Source: Myxococcota bacterium (lineage in GTDB: Bacteria > Myxococcota_A > UBA796). Taken from it: a stretch of 64,000 bases of DNA. The DNA is taken from the NCBI GenBank assembly GCA_029251165.1, contig JAQXDW010000085.1:59174-123173 (forward strand), in the 5' to 3' direction. Made by a program: the position numbers and the translations under genes. A model generated the notes under the pieces. The model did not search any database and was not told the origin of the DNA. It saw only the letters and a program-made list of their open reading frames with translations. Shown in pieces: positions 35,377 to 44,525 of the stretch (its first letter is position 1; every line of letters starts with the position of its first letter).

Positions 35377-36504
35377 TCAGTCCGAGTTCCGGAAGAAGGT
35401 CGGGATGTCGTAGTCGTCCGGGTTCAGGCCCGACACCATCGAGCCCGAGGAGCTTGGGGTGTTGCTGCGGAAGTTGCCGCGGCCGCCGTTGCCGTGCATG
35501 GCCTCGCGGACCCGACGCTCGACCGCGGGGGCTGCCTGCAGCCAGGCCTCCTCGAAGCCGGTGGCGATGACGGTCACCCGCGCCTCGTCCTGCATCGTCT
35601 CGTCGATGACCCAACCCCAGATGACGTTGGCGTCTTCGTGGGCTTCTTCTTGAATCATGGTCGAGGCTTCGTTGATCTCGAACATGGTGAGGTCGGAGTT
35701 GCCGGTGATGTTGATCAGGACGCTGGTGGCGCCGGCGATCGAGACATCATCGAGCAGCGGAGAATTGATAGCCTTCTGGGCAGCCTCGACGATGCGGTGC
35801 TCGCCGCTTCCGATGCCGACACCCATCAGCGCGACACCCTTGTTCGCCATGATGGTGCGGACGTCCGCGAAGTCGACGTTGACAATGCCCTGGAAGTTGA
35901 TGAGGTCCGAGACACCCTTGACCGCCTGATAGAGCACCCGGTCGGCCATCTGGAAGGCCTCCTTCATGGTGGTCCGCTCAGTGGCCATCGAGATGAGGCG
36001 CTGGTTGGGGATGGTGATGAGGGTGTCTACGCACTGGCGAAGGCTCTCGATGCCCTCGTCTGCCTGCTTGCGACGGCGACGGCCCTCGAAGTGGAAGGGA
36101 CGGGTGACGACCGCGACGGTCAGGGCACCGATCTCTTTTGCGACCTGTGCGATGACCGGGGCTGCGCCGGTACCGGTTCCGCCGCCCATGCCGGCGGTGA
36201 TGAAGACCATGTCGCAGCTGACGACCAGCTCAGCGAGACGATCTCGATCCTCAAGGGCAGCCTCTCGGCCGACCTCAGGGTTGGCACCAGCGCCGAGTCC
36301 CTTGGTGAGCTGTCCGCCGAGCTGAAAGCGACGGGGAGCGAGGGAGCGCTCGAGGTCCTGTGCGTCGGTGTTGACTGCGACAAATTCGACGCCGGTCATG
36401 CCGCTCATGATCATGTTGTTGACAGCGTTACCGCCGCCGCCACCGACACCGATGACTCTGATCTGGGCTTTCGGGAGCTCGTTCTCCACCAATTCGATGC
36501 TCAT
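35377..36504 (-). CDS. ftsZ: Cell division protein FtsZ
   Basis: This 375-residue tubulin-like GTPase polymerises into the division ring. Visible features are GVGGGGGNAVNNMI (18-31), the GTP signature GGGTGTGAAPV (about 105-115), the synergy loop NVDFADV and the C-terminal binding peptide DDYDIPTFFRNSD. That peptide normally docks FtsA, ZipA and other partners. It is the last gene of the dcw cluster, 101 bases after ftsQ; the usual ftsA between them is missing. CAGGAG stands before its ATG. Confidence 0.98.
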   Translation of the reverse strand: MSIELVENELPKAQIRVIGVGGGGGNAVNNMIMSGMTGVEFVAVNTDAQDLERSLAPRRFQLGGQLTKGLGAGANPEVGREAALEDRDRLAELVVSCDMVFITAGMGGGTGTGAAPVIAQVAKEIGALTVAVVTRPFHFEGRRRRKQADEGIESLRQCVDTLITIPNQRLISMATERTTMKEAFQMADRVLYQAVKGVSDLINFQGIVNVDFADVRTIMANKGVALMGVGIGSGEHRIVEAAQKAINSPLLDDVSIAGATSVLINITGNSDLTMFEINEASTMIQEEAHEDANVIWGWVIDETMQDEARVTVIATGFEEAWLQAAPAVERRVREAMHGNGGRGNFRSNTPSSSGSMVSGLNPDDYDIPTFFRNSD

Positions 36505-36605
36505 CTGCTGCTCCTGGCTTCTGCGGGCTGTGCGTGAAGCTGTATTTCGTGATGTTTGGGTTTTCTGAAAGGATCTGAGAGTCTAAAAACGGAAAAATAG
36601 CGGAC

Positions 36606-37379
36606 TTAGAGCGGCTCAAGTTCAGGCAGCGGTCCGGCGGTCGCGACTTTCTCTGAGACAAGATCGATGTGCTGTGGGGTGCTCAGATCAAGTCCGGCAT
36701 CGACCATCATAGAGAGGCGGCTGATGCGCTCTTCTGGATCAGCAAAGCCGAGGACGATCTCGGTGCCGCCGCGCAGGATGAGTGCGAAGCCAACTCGGGT
36801 GTGAAACCGAACCTCGCTGATGTCACCGCTGCCGTACAGGGGGGCCACGTCGGTGCTCTCGAGGAGGGAGATGGAGCGGCCGATGATGGCGCTGGTCAGC
36901 TCAGGGTTGGCCTCGGCGAAGTCGGGATCGATGCCGGTGAGGATCGGGTAGTCGAGATCGTTGCCGAGGGCGCGTCGGAATGGCTGGCCTTCTTTGTTGA
37001 CGTACCAGAGCTCGGTGAGGGCCAAGAGCATCTGAGGTTCGTGCTCGTCCACCGAGATCGTGACGGTCGAGGGGAAGCTCAGTCGGGCGGTGGCGCTGCT
37101 GATCCAGGGGTGCTGCTCGACGCCGGTGACCGCGCGGTCGAGATCGACTGCGAGGAGGTGCTGATCGGTGCGTACGTCGGCGAGGTGGCGGAGCTGAGCG
37201 GAGGTGCTGCGGGTGTTGCCTTCAAAGCGAACCTCATAGACCCGGAACTCAGCACCCTGGATGGCGTGATGGACGGAGAGCCCGGCAATGGTGGTCAGCA
37301 CACCGCCGGACAGGCCCCAGATCCACACCCGAAGGATGCGTCGCAACAGAGAGGGAGGTCTTTCGAGGAGAGAATTCAC
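36606..37379 (-). CDS. ftsQ: Cell division protein FtsQ
   Basis: This 257-residue inner-membrane protein of the divisome has a short cytoplasmic tail and a membrane segment (about 15-38). The POTRA domain (FRVYEVRFEGNTRSTSAQLRHL through SFPSTVTISVDEHEP) follows, and then the beta domain with VNKEGQPFRRALGNDLDYPIL. FtsQ links early and late divisome proteins (FtsBL). The GTG at 37379 is the apparent start, with a weak ribosome-binding site. It has its own candidate promoter and repeated operators upstream, unlike the tightly packed genes before it. Confidence 0.9.
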   Translation of the reverse strand: MNSLLERPPSLLRRILRVWIWGLSGGVLTTIAGLSVHHAIQGAEFRVYEVRFEGNTRSTSAQLRHLADVRTDQHLLAVDLDRAVTGVEQHPWISSATARLSFPSTVTISVDEHEPQMLLALTELWYVNKEGQPFRRALGNDLDYPILTGIDPDFAEANPELTSAIIGRSISLLESTDVAPLYGSGDISEVRFHTRVGFALILRGGTEIVLGFADPEERISRLSMMVDAGLDLSTPQHIDLVSEKVATAGPLPELEPL

Positions 37380-37492
37380 AGTTCGGAATTCACGGGGATG
37401 AGAGCTTGAAGAGAGATGCTCCGGAGAGCCATCCCGTAGAGAGAAAGGAGAAGTCTGCTGCCGCGTCGCATTGTTTTATTGAGGAAATGAAT

Positions 37493-37503
37493 CCTTGCCA
37501 AGG
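37493..37503. promoter_or_regulatory. CCTTGNCAAGG palindrome, copy 1
   Basis: CCTTGCCAAGG is a palindrome of 5-base arms about a central base, lying about 11-21 bases downstream of the inferred ftsQ transcript start. Its partner copy is centred exactly 50 bases away. Confidence 0.5.
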
Positions 37504-37521
37504 GCAGTCCATCCACTAAAT

Positions 37522-37551
37522 AAAATACATTGTCGGGTGGCCCCTTGACAA
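37522..37551 (-). promoter_or_regulatory. Candidate ftsQ-ftsZ promoter
   Basis: On the minus strand TTGTCA (37551-37546) and TATTTT (37527-37522) are 18 bases apart. The -35 box lies within a CCTTGACAAGG palindrome. This promoter would let ftsQ and ftsZ be expressed apart from the upstream murein genes. Confidence 0.5.
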
Positions 37552-37553
37552 GG
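37543..37553. promoter_or_regulatory. CCTTGNCAAGG palindrome, copy 2
   Basis: CCTTGACAAGG covers the -35 box of the candidate ftsQ promoter. It shares all arm bases with the copy at 37493, a spacing of about five helical turns, so a dimeric regulator could bind both on the same DNA face. Confidence 0.5.
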
Positions 37554-37733
37554 CAAGACGCTCTTTTTTTATCAGCAGTGATCCGAGTATGTCGGGGTCT
37601 AATACTCGATAGATCAGAACTTGAGCCCCTCTGAGATCCCTGAACGAAGAGGGGGTGAGGTGGTACTGTAACTTTGTTCAGTACCGGCGCGTGAGCCTAA
37701 ATTGATGCAGACAGGACAAACGATCACTATCCG

Positions 37734-38648
37734 TCAGACGCTTGGCTGAAGGTGGAGGCGCGCGGACTTCATCAGCCGCTCGACGAGCTCCTCAAAGCTG
37801 ATTCCTGTCGCCCCCGCAGCCATCGGGCTGAGGCTGGTGGCGGTCATGCCCGGGATGGTGTTGATCTCTAAGAACCACGGGATCCCATCGGCATCGACGA
37901 TGAAGTCGGCGCGCGCGATCCCTGACAGGGCAAGCGTCCGATAGGCTGCGACGGCCTGCGCGCTTGCAGATGTCGTGACCGCATCCGCGATCGGTGCCGG
38001 CACGATGTACTCCGTCTGTCCCTTGGTGTACTTGGCCTCAAAGTCAAAGAATCCATCGGCGGGTCGGATGGCGACCGGAGTGAGTGGGGTGCCATCGAGC
38101 ACCGCCACGGTGATCTCCTCACCGACGATCCGGTCTTCCAGCAGGACCTCCTCGCCCCACTCTGTACACTTCACCAGCGCGCGCTCCAGCTCTCCGGCGT
38201 CCTTGCAGATGTAGACACCGATGGTCGAGCCGCCGTTTGGGGTCTTGGCGACGACGGGCCAGGTGAGGTCATCGTCGATGCCGTCTCCGGTCCGCCAGAC
38301 CCGATCACCGGGAAGGTGCATCACCGCGACATCCTGGAGCATGCGCTTGGTGCGGATCTTGTCCATCGCGACTGCAGAAGCCGCCATGCTGGAGCCCGTG
38401 TAGGGGATGCGCATGATCTCGAGGAGACCTTGGACGCAGCCATCCTCACCAAACGCACCGTGCAGGGCGATCCAGGCAACGTCGATGCCTCCGGCGATGA
38501 GCTGCTGCGGCAGGTCCGGGCCGACGTCGATCTCGACGACGGTGTGGCCGCGACTGCGCAGGGCTGCTGCGACCGCCTCACCGCTCTTGAGAGAGACTGC
38601 TCGTTCGGAGGACATGCCTCCCTTGAGGACACCGATGATGGGGCTCAT
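37734..38648 (-). CDS. ddl: D-alanine--D-alanine ligase
   Basis: This 304-residue ATP-grasp enzyme joins two D-Ala for the pentapeptide of the lipid II precursor. The N-terminal IIGVLKGGMSSERAVSLKSG is the family signature. GSSMAASAVAMDKIRTK and the ATP-grasp lid region (VVAKTPNGGSTIGVYIC) follow, and WFLEINTIPGMTATSLSP is the metal-binding end. The ATG overlaps the degenerate murB stop (ATGA), so it is in the cluster transcript. Length is normal for the family. Confidence 0.95.
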   Translation of the reverse strand: MSPIIGVLKGGMSSERAVSLKSGEAVAAALRSRGHTVVEIDVGPDLPQQLIAGGIDVAWIALHGAFGEDGCVQGLLEIMRIPYTGSSMAASAVAMDKIRTKRMLQDVAVMHLPGDRVWRTGDGIDDDLTWPVVAKTPNGGSTIGVYICKDAGELERALVKCTEWGEEVLLEDRIVGEEITVAVLDGTPLTPVAIRPADGFFDFEAKYTKGQTEYIVPAPIADAVTTSASAQAVAAYRTLALSGIARADFIVDADGIPWFLEINTIPGMTATSLSPMAAGATGISFEELVERLMKSARLHLQPSV

Positions 38649-39466
38649 GATCGTGCTCCGATTACAGGAATGCGTAGACTCAGCTCAACCCCGCGCGCCC
38701 GCTGGACCCGCTCGACGACGCCCTTGGCCAGCAGTTCGACGTCGCGACAGGTGCCGTGTCCGATCTGGACAACGCAGCCCGGCTCGGTCTCGGACAGTCG
38801 CCAGTCCCGCAGGCGGGTGCCGGTCAGGCCGGTCTGGACGAGCTGCTCGCCGGGGTTGGTTCCGCGCGGGGCGGTGAACAGCTGGCCGGGTCGGGGAGGG
38901 GCGGTGATGCGACGCCGGGTGGTGAGGGTCGGATCAATGGACAGGCTGATGGGGATCTCGGAGGGCTTGAGCGCGGGGAGGCCCTCGCCGGGCTCGCTGC
39001 GGACCTCGATGATGCGGCGCCCCTTGAGGTAGCGCAGGGTGACGCCGAGGCCGGTCAGTCGGGCCTGCTCGTCTTGCGCGAACAGCGCGCCGACAGTGCC
39101 TGACCAGCGGGTGATCGGCAGCTTCAGCAGACTGCTGAGGGCTGCCCAGGGGCTCGCTGCGCCGATTCGGGCACCGCTCTCCAGGGCTGCGACGCCCTCG
39201 AAGCCTCGGCCTGGACGAATGATGAGCCCGTTGTAGCCCGCGTCTCGGAAGATGACGTCTTCCATGGGCCACACGACGCGCCAGCGGGTCTTCTCCGCAC
39301 GAGATGCGGTGAGGGTGTTCTTCAGGGCGTCGATGTCTCGGACCACTGCCCAGACCCGCGCGGGTCCGCCGACTCGAAGCGGAGTGTGCCCGGAGAGGGG
39401 CTCCTGGGAGCGAACCGAGACCCCAGAGAGGGCGGCGAGCCGTCGGATGAGGGCATCACCGGGCAA
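38645..39466 (-). CDS. Degenerate MurB-like FAD oxidoreductase homologue
   Basis: This 273-residue protein sits exactly where murB belongs in the dcw cluster. Its N-terminal LRVGGPARVWAVV and C-terminal NPGEQLVQTGLTGTRLRDWRLSE match UDP-N-acetylenolpyruvoylglucosamine reductase. Key sites are missing: the FAD motif GGGSN is replaced around WPMEDVIFRD (66-75), and SGxPGTVGGAVxxNAGA is reduced to WSGTVGALFAQD (121-132). The catalytic Ser motif G-S-F-F-x-N-P reads GQLFTAP (194-200). The frame is intact and overlaps murC by 11 bases and ddl by 4. It is probably not a working MurB, so a true murB elsewhere is likely, or it has another role. Confidence 0.75.
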   Translation of the reverse strand: MPGDALIRRLAALSGVSVRSQEPLSGHTPLRVGGPARVWAVVRDIDALKNTLTASRAEKTRWRVVWPMEDVIFRDAGYNGLIIRPGRGFEGVAALESGARIGAASPWAALSSLLKLPITRWSGTVGALFAQDEQARLTGLGVTLRYLKGRRIIEVRSEPGEGLPALKPSEIPISLSIDPTLTTRRRITAPPRPGQLFTAPRGTNPGEQLVQTGLTGTRLRDWRLSETEPGCVVQIGHGTCRDVELLAKGVVERVQRARGVELSLRIPVIGARS

Positions 39467-40862
39467 GACCGCTCTCCAGGCGTGCGGCGAGGGGCGCGCA
39501 GATGCGGTTGACGTCGCCGGCGCCGAGGGTCACCACAACGTCGCCCGGGCTGAGCCGGGCGTGGATGTGCTCGACGGCGTCATCGAGCGTGTCGATGGTG
39601 CTGATCGAGGTGTTTCCTTTCTCCAGCAGTCCGTCGAGGATCCGGTTGTGGTTGATTCGATGGATGGGCTTCTCTCCAGCAGCGTAGATCGGACAGACCA
39701 CCACGTGGTCAGCGTCTGAGAAGCTGTCGCAGAACTCGGAGAACAAGTCTGCCACCCGGCTGTAGCGGTGCGGCTGGAAGACTGCGATGACCCGACGCTT
39801 CGGCCAGGCCTGACGGATACCGGAGAGGGTCGCCATGATCTCGACGGGGTGGTGGCCGTAGTCGTCGATGATGGTGATGGGGGCAGCGTCGGGGGCTGGA
39901 GAGACCTCGGCGCGGATGGAGAACCGGCGGTCGACCCCGGTGAAGTTGTGCATGCCCTCTGCGATGGTCGCAAACGGGATTCCGAGGTTCACCGCGACCG
40001 CGACGGTGGCGAGGGCGTTGGAGATGTTGTGCTGGCCTGGCATGGCGAGCTGGACCCGGCCGAGCAGCTCGCCTCGGTACCGGACACTGAACGAGGTGCT
40101 CAGACCCTCGCTCTTCAGGTCGACGCCCTGGAATTCAGCGCCGTCCTTGAGGCCGTAGGTCACCACACGACGGCGCAGCCAGGGAGCGATGGTCGCGACG
40201 GTTGGGTGGTCGGTGCAGAGCACGGCGAACCCAAAGAACGGCACCTTGCTTGCGAATTCGAAGAAGCCATCGATCAGGGCCTTCTCGGTTCCCCAGTGCG
40301 CCATGTGCTCTGGATCGATGTTGGTGATGATCGCCACGGTGGGGGCCAGCAGCATGAAGCTGCCGTCGGACTCATCGGCCTCGGCGACCATGAATTCACC
40401 AGCACCGAGCCGAGCGGAGGAGCCCATCGAGTTGAGGCGCCCGCCGATGACGACAGTCGGATCGAGTGCTGCGTGGTGCAGGCAGGTCGCGAGCATCGAG
40501 GTGGTGGTGGTCTTGCCGTGGGTGCCAGCGACCGCGATGCCATACTTCATGCGCATCAGCTCAGCGAGCATCTCTGCGCGCGGGATGACCGGGATGCCAG
40601 CCTCGACTGCGGCGGTGATCTCGATGTTGCTCTTGGGGACCGCGGTGGACTTGACGACCACATCTACACCGTCGACGTGGCTGGCAGCATGGCCGATGAA
40701 GACCTGTCCGCCGAGCTTGCGGAGCCGGCGCACGGCAGCACCCTCTTTCATGTCTGAGCCGGTGACGGTGTAGCCCTGTGTGATGAGGACCTCCGCGATT
40801 CCAGACATTCCGGAGCCACCGATACCGACGAAGTGAATGCGCTTGATCGTTCCGCGAAACAT
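39456..40862 (-). CDS. murC: UDP-N-acetylmuramate--L-alanine ligase
   Basis: This 468-residue Mur ligase adds L-Ala to UDP-MurNAc. The Rossmann N-terminus (IHFVGIGGSGMSGIAEVL) is that of MurC. The ATP loop is GTHGKTTTTSM (about 113-123), and DDYGHHPVEI is a conserved MurC site. PHRYSR stands near the C-terminal domain. It follows ftsW by 12 bases; murG, usually in this gap, is missing. Confidence 0.97.
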   Translation of the reverse strand: MFRGTIKRIHFVGIGGSGMSGIAEVLITQGYTVTGSDMKEGAAVRRLRKLGGQVFIGHAASHVDGVDVVVKSTAVPKSNIEITAAVEAGIPVIPRAEMLAELMRMKYGIAVAGTHGKTTTTSMLATCLHHAALDPTVVIGGRLNSMGSSARLGAGEFMVAEADESDGSFMLLAPTVAIITNIDPEHMAHWGTEKALIDGFFEFASKVPFFGFAVLCTDHPTVATIAPWLRRRVVTYGLKDGAEFQGVDLKSEGLSTSFSVRYRGELLGRVQLAMPGQHNISNALATVAVAVNLGIPFATIAEGMHNFTGVDRRFSIRAEVSPAPDAAPITIIDDYGHHPVEIMATLSGIRQAWPKRRVIAVFQPHRYSRVADLFSEFCDSFSDADHVVVCPIYAAGEKPIHRINHNRILDGLLEKGNTSISTIDTLDDAVEHIHARLSPGDVVVTLGAGDVNRICAPLAARLESGLAR

Positions 40863-40874
40863 GTGGTCTTCCTG

Positions 40875-42047
40875 CTACTTTCCGGCCACATCAAGCGGCG
40901 CGTCTCGGTAGGGGGTGGCGGCTTGGTTGTGGCGGTGCCAGCCCTTCTCGATGGGGGTGTCGTCTGCCTCTGCGGCGATGGACAGGAGTATCCCGACAGC
41001 CCAGAGGTGCGACATCATCGCGGTCGCACCGTAGGAGAGGAACGGCAGGACGAGCCCCTTGGGTGGCAGTATTCCCATGACCACGCCGAGGTTAAAGAAT
41101 ACCTCGAAGCCGACCATCCCGGTGATGGTGGCGGCGAGGTAGGTGGAGAAGGCGTCTCGGGCGCGGCGAGCGATGTACATCCCTCTCCAGACGAATATCC
41201 CGTAGAAGACGATGACCAGAATCAGGCGGACGAAGCCCAGCTCCTCGGCGATGACCGCAGCGATGTAGTCGGTCCAGGGCTCGGGGAGGAAGTGGAGCTT
41301 GGCGATGGAATTGCCGAGTCCCTGGCCCCACAGCCCGCCAGAGTGCATGGCCAGCCAGCTCTGGATGGTGTGGAAGCCGTCGCCTTGCGCATCTTCCCAG
41401 GGATCGAAGAAGCTGGTCAGTCGCCGGACCCGGTAGGACTCTGAGATCATCACCCAAAAGCCGATGGCGAGACCGACGACGCTGGTGATCACGATGTGTC
41501 GCATCTTCACCCCGGCGATGAACAACATCATCGCGGCGAGCCCGCCGATGATCGCGGTGCTGCCGAAGTCCGGCTCGCGAATGATGAGCAGCATGGGGAT
41601 AAGGGGGATGATGAGCGACTTGAGGATGACCCGTGGATCCTCGATGCGGCTGCGCCAGCGGTGGAGGTAGTCGGCCAGCACGATGAGCATCGCGATCTTG
41701 GCGAATTCAGAGGGCTGCACATGAAAAGCACCGAAGCCCACCCAGCGGCTCGCTCCCTTGACGGTGTGGCCGATGCCGGGGACATAGCACAGCATAAGTC
41801 CGACCAAGCAGGCAGAATAGAACCTGTATCGGTAGATGCGGAACGACCGCATTGGTGTGATCGCTGAGCCGATGCACATCACCCCGCCGGCCACAATGGC
41901 GATGAGCTGACGCTTGACGTACTGCGTCTCGTCGCCGGTCCAGTCCGCAGAGACCATCGCGGAAGCAGAGTAGACCATCACCAGCCCAAACGAGATGAGG
42001 GTGGCGACAATAAGCAGCAGCCAGGGATCGATCCGACGGTTCATCAT
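40875..42047 (-). CDS. ftsW: Peptidoglycan glycosyltransferase FtsW
   Basis: This 390-residue SEDS-family protein polymerises lipid II with its partner FtsI. It has about ten membrane segments. Family motifs seen are FGLVMVYSAS at the start, ASRWVGFGAFHVQPSEFAKIAM, REPDFGSTAI, GLWGQGLGNSIAKLHFLPEPWTDYI and the final GLVLPFLSYGATAM. It lies 9 bases after mraY. murD, which usually separates these two, is absent. Confidence 0.97.
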   Translation of the reverse strand: MMNRRIDPWLLLIVATLISFGLVMVYSASAMVSADWTGDETQYVKRQLIAIVAGGVMCIGSAITPMRSFRIYRYRFYSACLVGLMLCYVPGIGHTVKGASRWVGFGAFHVQPSEFAKIAMLIVLADYLHRWRSRIEDPRVILKSLIIPLIPMLLIIREPDFGSTAIIGGLAAMMLFIAGVKMRHIVITSVVGLAIGFWVMISESYRVRRLTSFFDPWEDAQGDGFHTIQSWLAMHSGGLWGQGLGNSIAKLHFLPEPWTDYIAAVIAEELGFVRLILVIVFYGIFVWRGMYIARRARDAFSTYLAATITGMVGFEVFFNLGVVMGILPPKGLVLPFLSYGATAMMSHLWAVGILLSIAAEADDTPIEKGWHRHNQAATPYRDAPLDVAGK

Positions 42048-42056
42048 CTGCCGCTC

Positions 42057-43166
42057 CTAGCGAATCTTGAGGGTCATCAGCGCGACAAGCGCGAGGAGGA
42101 TGGAGATGATCCAGAACCGCACAATGATCTTCGGCTCGCTCCAGCCGACCTTCTCATAGTGGTGGTGGATCGGTGCCATCTTGAAGACACGGTTGCCGGT
42201 TCGCTTGTACCAGAAGACCTGGATGATGACGCTGAGGGTCTCCAGCACAAAGATGCCGCCGATGAGGGCGAGCAGGAACTCATGCTTGGTCAAGACACTG
42301 AGGATGCCCAGCGCACCGCCGAGGGCCAGTGAGCCGACGTCACCCATGAAGATCTGAGCGGGGTAGGCGTTGTACCAGAGGAAGCCGAGTCCGGCCCCGA
42401 CGAGGGTGATCGAGAACACGGTCAGCTCACCTGCGCCGGCGACGTACGGCAGCGAGAGGTACGCGGAGAAGTCCGTTCGACCCGCGATGTAAGCGAGGAT
42501 CGCCATCGTTCCTGCGGAGGTCATTACCGGACCGATGGCGAGTCCGTCGAGGCCGTCGGTGAGGTTGACGGCGTTTGAGAACGCAGTCAGCACAAACATC
42601 CCGAAGACGACGTAGAGCACCCCGAGCCAGGGAGCGCCAGGGATCACCTCGTCGAGGTGGATGGTGGCGTTCTTGAAGAATGGAAGCACGAGGTCTGGCT
42701 CGATGGCCCCGGTGCTCCACCCGATGCCAAGCACAACCCCGGCGATGCTGGTCTGGCCGACCAGCTTCCAGCGACCGGCGAGGCCGTCGGAGGACTTCTT
42801 CATGACCTTCTGGTAGTCGTCGTAGAAGCCCAGCCCGCCGTAGCCCAGGAAGATGATCAGGGACATCCAGACCACCGGCTGGTCCAGGCGTGCCCAGAGC
42901 AGGGTGGAGAGGGTGATGCCGATGATGATCGGAATGCCGCCCATGGTTGGGGTGCCGACCTTGTTCTCGACATGGGACTGCGGCCCCTCTGCCCGAATGA
43001 TCTGCTCCATCTTCATGCGCTTCATGCGCTCGATAAACCAGGGATACAGCGCATAGCTGATCGCCAGCGCGGTCACCATTGCCCAGGCCGCTCGGAAGCT
43101 GATGTACTGAAACAGGTTGAAGAAGGAGGACTGGTCAGCGAGCGGAACGAGCAGGTGGTACAGCAT
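42057..43166 (-). CDS. mraY: Phospho-N-acetylmuramoyl-pentapeptide-transferase MraY
   Basis: This 369-residue membrane enzyme moves phospho-MurNAc-pentapeptide to undecaprenyl phosphate, forming lipid I. It has about ten membrane segments. Signature blocks are KVGTPTMGGIPII, LGFYDDYQKV (the Asp pair), AVNLTDGLDGLAIGP, QIFMGDVGSLALGGAL and the nucleotide-binding APIHHHYEKVGW. The start follows the murF stop by 3 bases. Confidence 0.98.
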   Translation of the reverse strand: MLYHLLVPLADQSSFFNLFQYISFRAAWAMVTALAISYALYPWFIERMKRMKMEQIIRAEGPQSHVENKVGTPTMGGIPIIIGITLSTLLWARLDQPVVWMSLIIFLGYGGLGFYDDYQKVMKKSSDGLAGRWKLVGQTSIAGVVLGIGWSTGAIEPDLVLPFFKNATIHLDEVIPGAPWLGVLYVVFGMFVLTAFSNAVNLTDGLDGLAIGPVMTSAGTMAILAYIAGRTDFSAYLSLPYVAGAGELTVFSITLVGAGLGFLWYNAYPAQIFMGDVGSLALGGALGILSVLTKHEFLLALIGGIFVLETLSVIIQVFWYKRTGNRVFKMAPIHHHYEKVGWSEPKIIVRFWIISILLALVALMTLKIR

Positions 43167-43169
43167 GAC

Positions 43170-44525
43170 TCACCGCGAGGTGTTGAGGGTGTCGAGGATC
43201 CGCTCCATGGTCATCCCGCGGCTGCCCTTGAGCAGCACGACATCACCAGGAGAGATCCGCGGAGCGACGAGCGCGGCGAGCGCACGCGCGTCGGGTGCAG
43301 AGATCACCCCATCAGGGGTGCCAGCGGCTTGGTAGGCCGCGGCATAGCGCGGCCCGGCGAGGCCGATGATGTCGAGAGACAGCGAGCGGGCCAGAGCGAG
43401 CATCTCGGCGTGGCCGCTCTCCTCGAGCGCGCCGAGCTCCAGCATGTCGCCGAGCAGGGCGACTCGGGTGCGCCCGGTGATTCCGGCGAGGGTGCGCAGC
43501 GAGGCTGCGGTGGAGAGGGGGTTGGCGTTGTAGGCGTCGTTGAGGACGACGGGACCGCCGGAGATGGGGACAATGCGCTGCCGGGCACCGACCGGCTCGT
43601 AGCCGCTGATGGCGCGAGCCATCTGGGCCGGGGGGCAGTGCAGGGCGAGCCCGACTGCGATCGCTGCGGCGGCGTTCATCGCGAGGTGGGTTCCCGGACT
43701 GCGGATCTCGGAGAGCACCGAGCCGGAGCCCGTCTCGATCTGGAAGCGGGTGTGCAGGGTGGTCGGATCGACAACGGCAGCGGAGAGCCGAACGTCGCAG
43801 TCGCGGGTGGTCCCAAACCGGATGATGCGCACCCCCTTTGGGAGTGGCAGCGCGGAGACGTGGTGATCGTCGGCGTTGATGATGCAGACATCACCGGGGC
43901 GGGCGCCGGCGAACAGCTCCCCCTTTGCCTGTGCGACACCCTCGATCCCGCCGACGCCCTCAGTGTGAGCCGCGCCGACGTTGGTGATCAGCCGCACGGT
44001 GGGGCGGGAGATGTCCTGGAGCAGGTCGATCTCTCCGGCGTGGTTCATGCCCATCTCGACCACCCACGCGGCAGCATCGGCTGGTGCGGCGAGCAGCGTG
44101 AGGGGCAGTCCGATGTGGTTGTTGAGGTTGCCGCTGGTCTGGTGGATGGGACCCAGGCGGCTCAGCGCGAGGGCCGTCAGGGCGCGGGTGGTGGTCTTTC
44201 CGGCGCTTCCGGTGATCCCGATGACCGGTCCATCGAACCCTGCGCGCACGTAGCGGGCGATGTTCTGGAGCGCGACGAGGGTGTCCTCGACCTGGATGAA
44301 GCCGCCTCTCCAGCCCTCGGGAACCCGCTGGGCGATGCACCCGGCGCACCCAGCGCCGCCAGCATGGGGGAGGTAGGTGTGGCCATCGAAGCGCTCGCCG
44401 ACGAGGGCAACGAACCAGGCGCCGGGACGCAGGCGTCGGGAGTCGGTGTCGATGGGGCCAGCGGAGCCGGACTGCACCAGGGTGCCTCCAGTTGCCTCAG
44501 CCAGCTCGGCAGCGGAAAAGATCAT
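43170..44525 (-). CDS. murF: UDP-MurNAc-tripeptide--D-Ala-D-Ala ligase
   Basis: This 451-residue Mur ligase adds the D-Ala-D-Ala made by Ddl to the tripeptide precursor. It has the MurF-type N-terminal domain (SAAELAEATGGTLVQSG, DSRRLRPGAWFVAL). The ATP loop is GSAGKTTTRAL (about 108-118), followed by EMGMNHAGEIDLL, NDAYNANPLS and LLGDMLELG, all typical. Its start overlaps murE by four bases. Confidence 0.97.
   Translation of the reverse strand: MIFSAAELAEATGGTLVQSGSAGPIDTDSRRLRPGAWFVALVGERFDGHTYLPHAGGAGCAGCIAQRVPEGWRGGFIQVEDTLVALQNIARYVRAGFDGPVIGITGSAGKTTTRALTALALSRLGPIHQTSGNLNNHIGLPLTLLAAPADAAAWVVEMGMNHAGEIDLLQDISRPTVRLITNVGAAHTEGVGGIEGVAQAKGELFAGARPGDVCIINADDHHVSALPLPKGVRIIRFGTTRDCDVRLSAAVVDPTTLHTRFQIETGSGSVLSEIRSPGTHLAMNAAAAIAVGLALHCPPAQMARAISGYEPVGARQRIVPISGGPVVLNDAYNANPLSTAASLRTLAGITGRTRVALLGDMLELGALEESGHAEMLALARSLSLDIIGLAGPRYAAAYQAAGTPDGVISAPDARALAALVAPRISPGDVVLLKGSRGMTMERILDTLNTSR

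Larger units (their letters stand above)
37380..37733. other. Intergenic control region between ddl and ftsQ
   Basis: This 354-base gap interrupts the otherwise contiguous dcw cluster. It has two hairpin-like inverted repeats near the ddl end: GCCCCTCT with AGAGGGGG at 37624-37656, and GGTACTG with CAGTACC at 37662-37685. It also holds two CCTTGNCAAGG palindromes and a minus-strand promoter, listed separately. No gene is visible. Confidence 0.55.
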
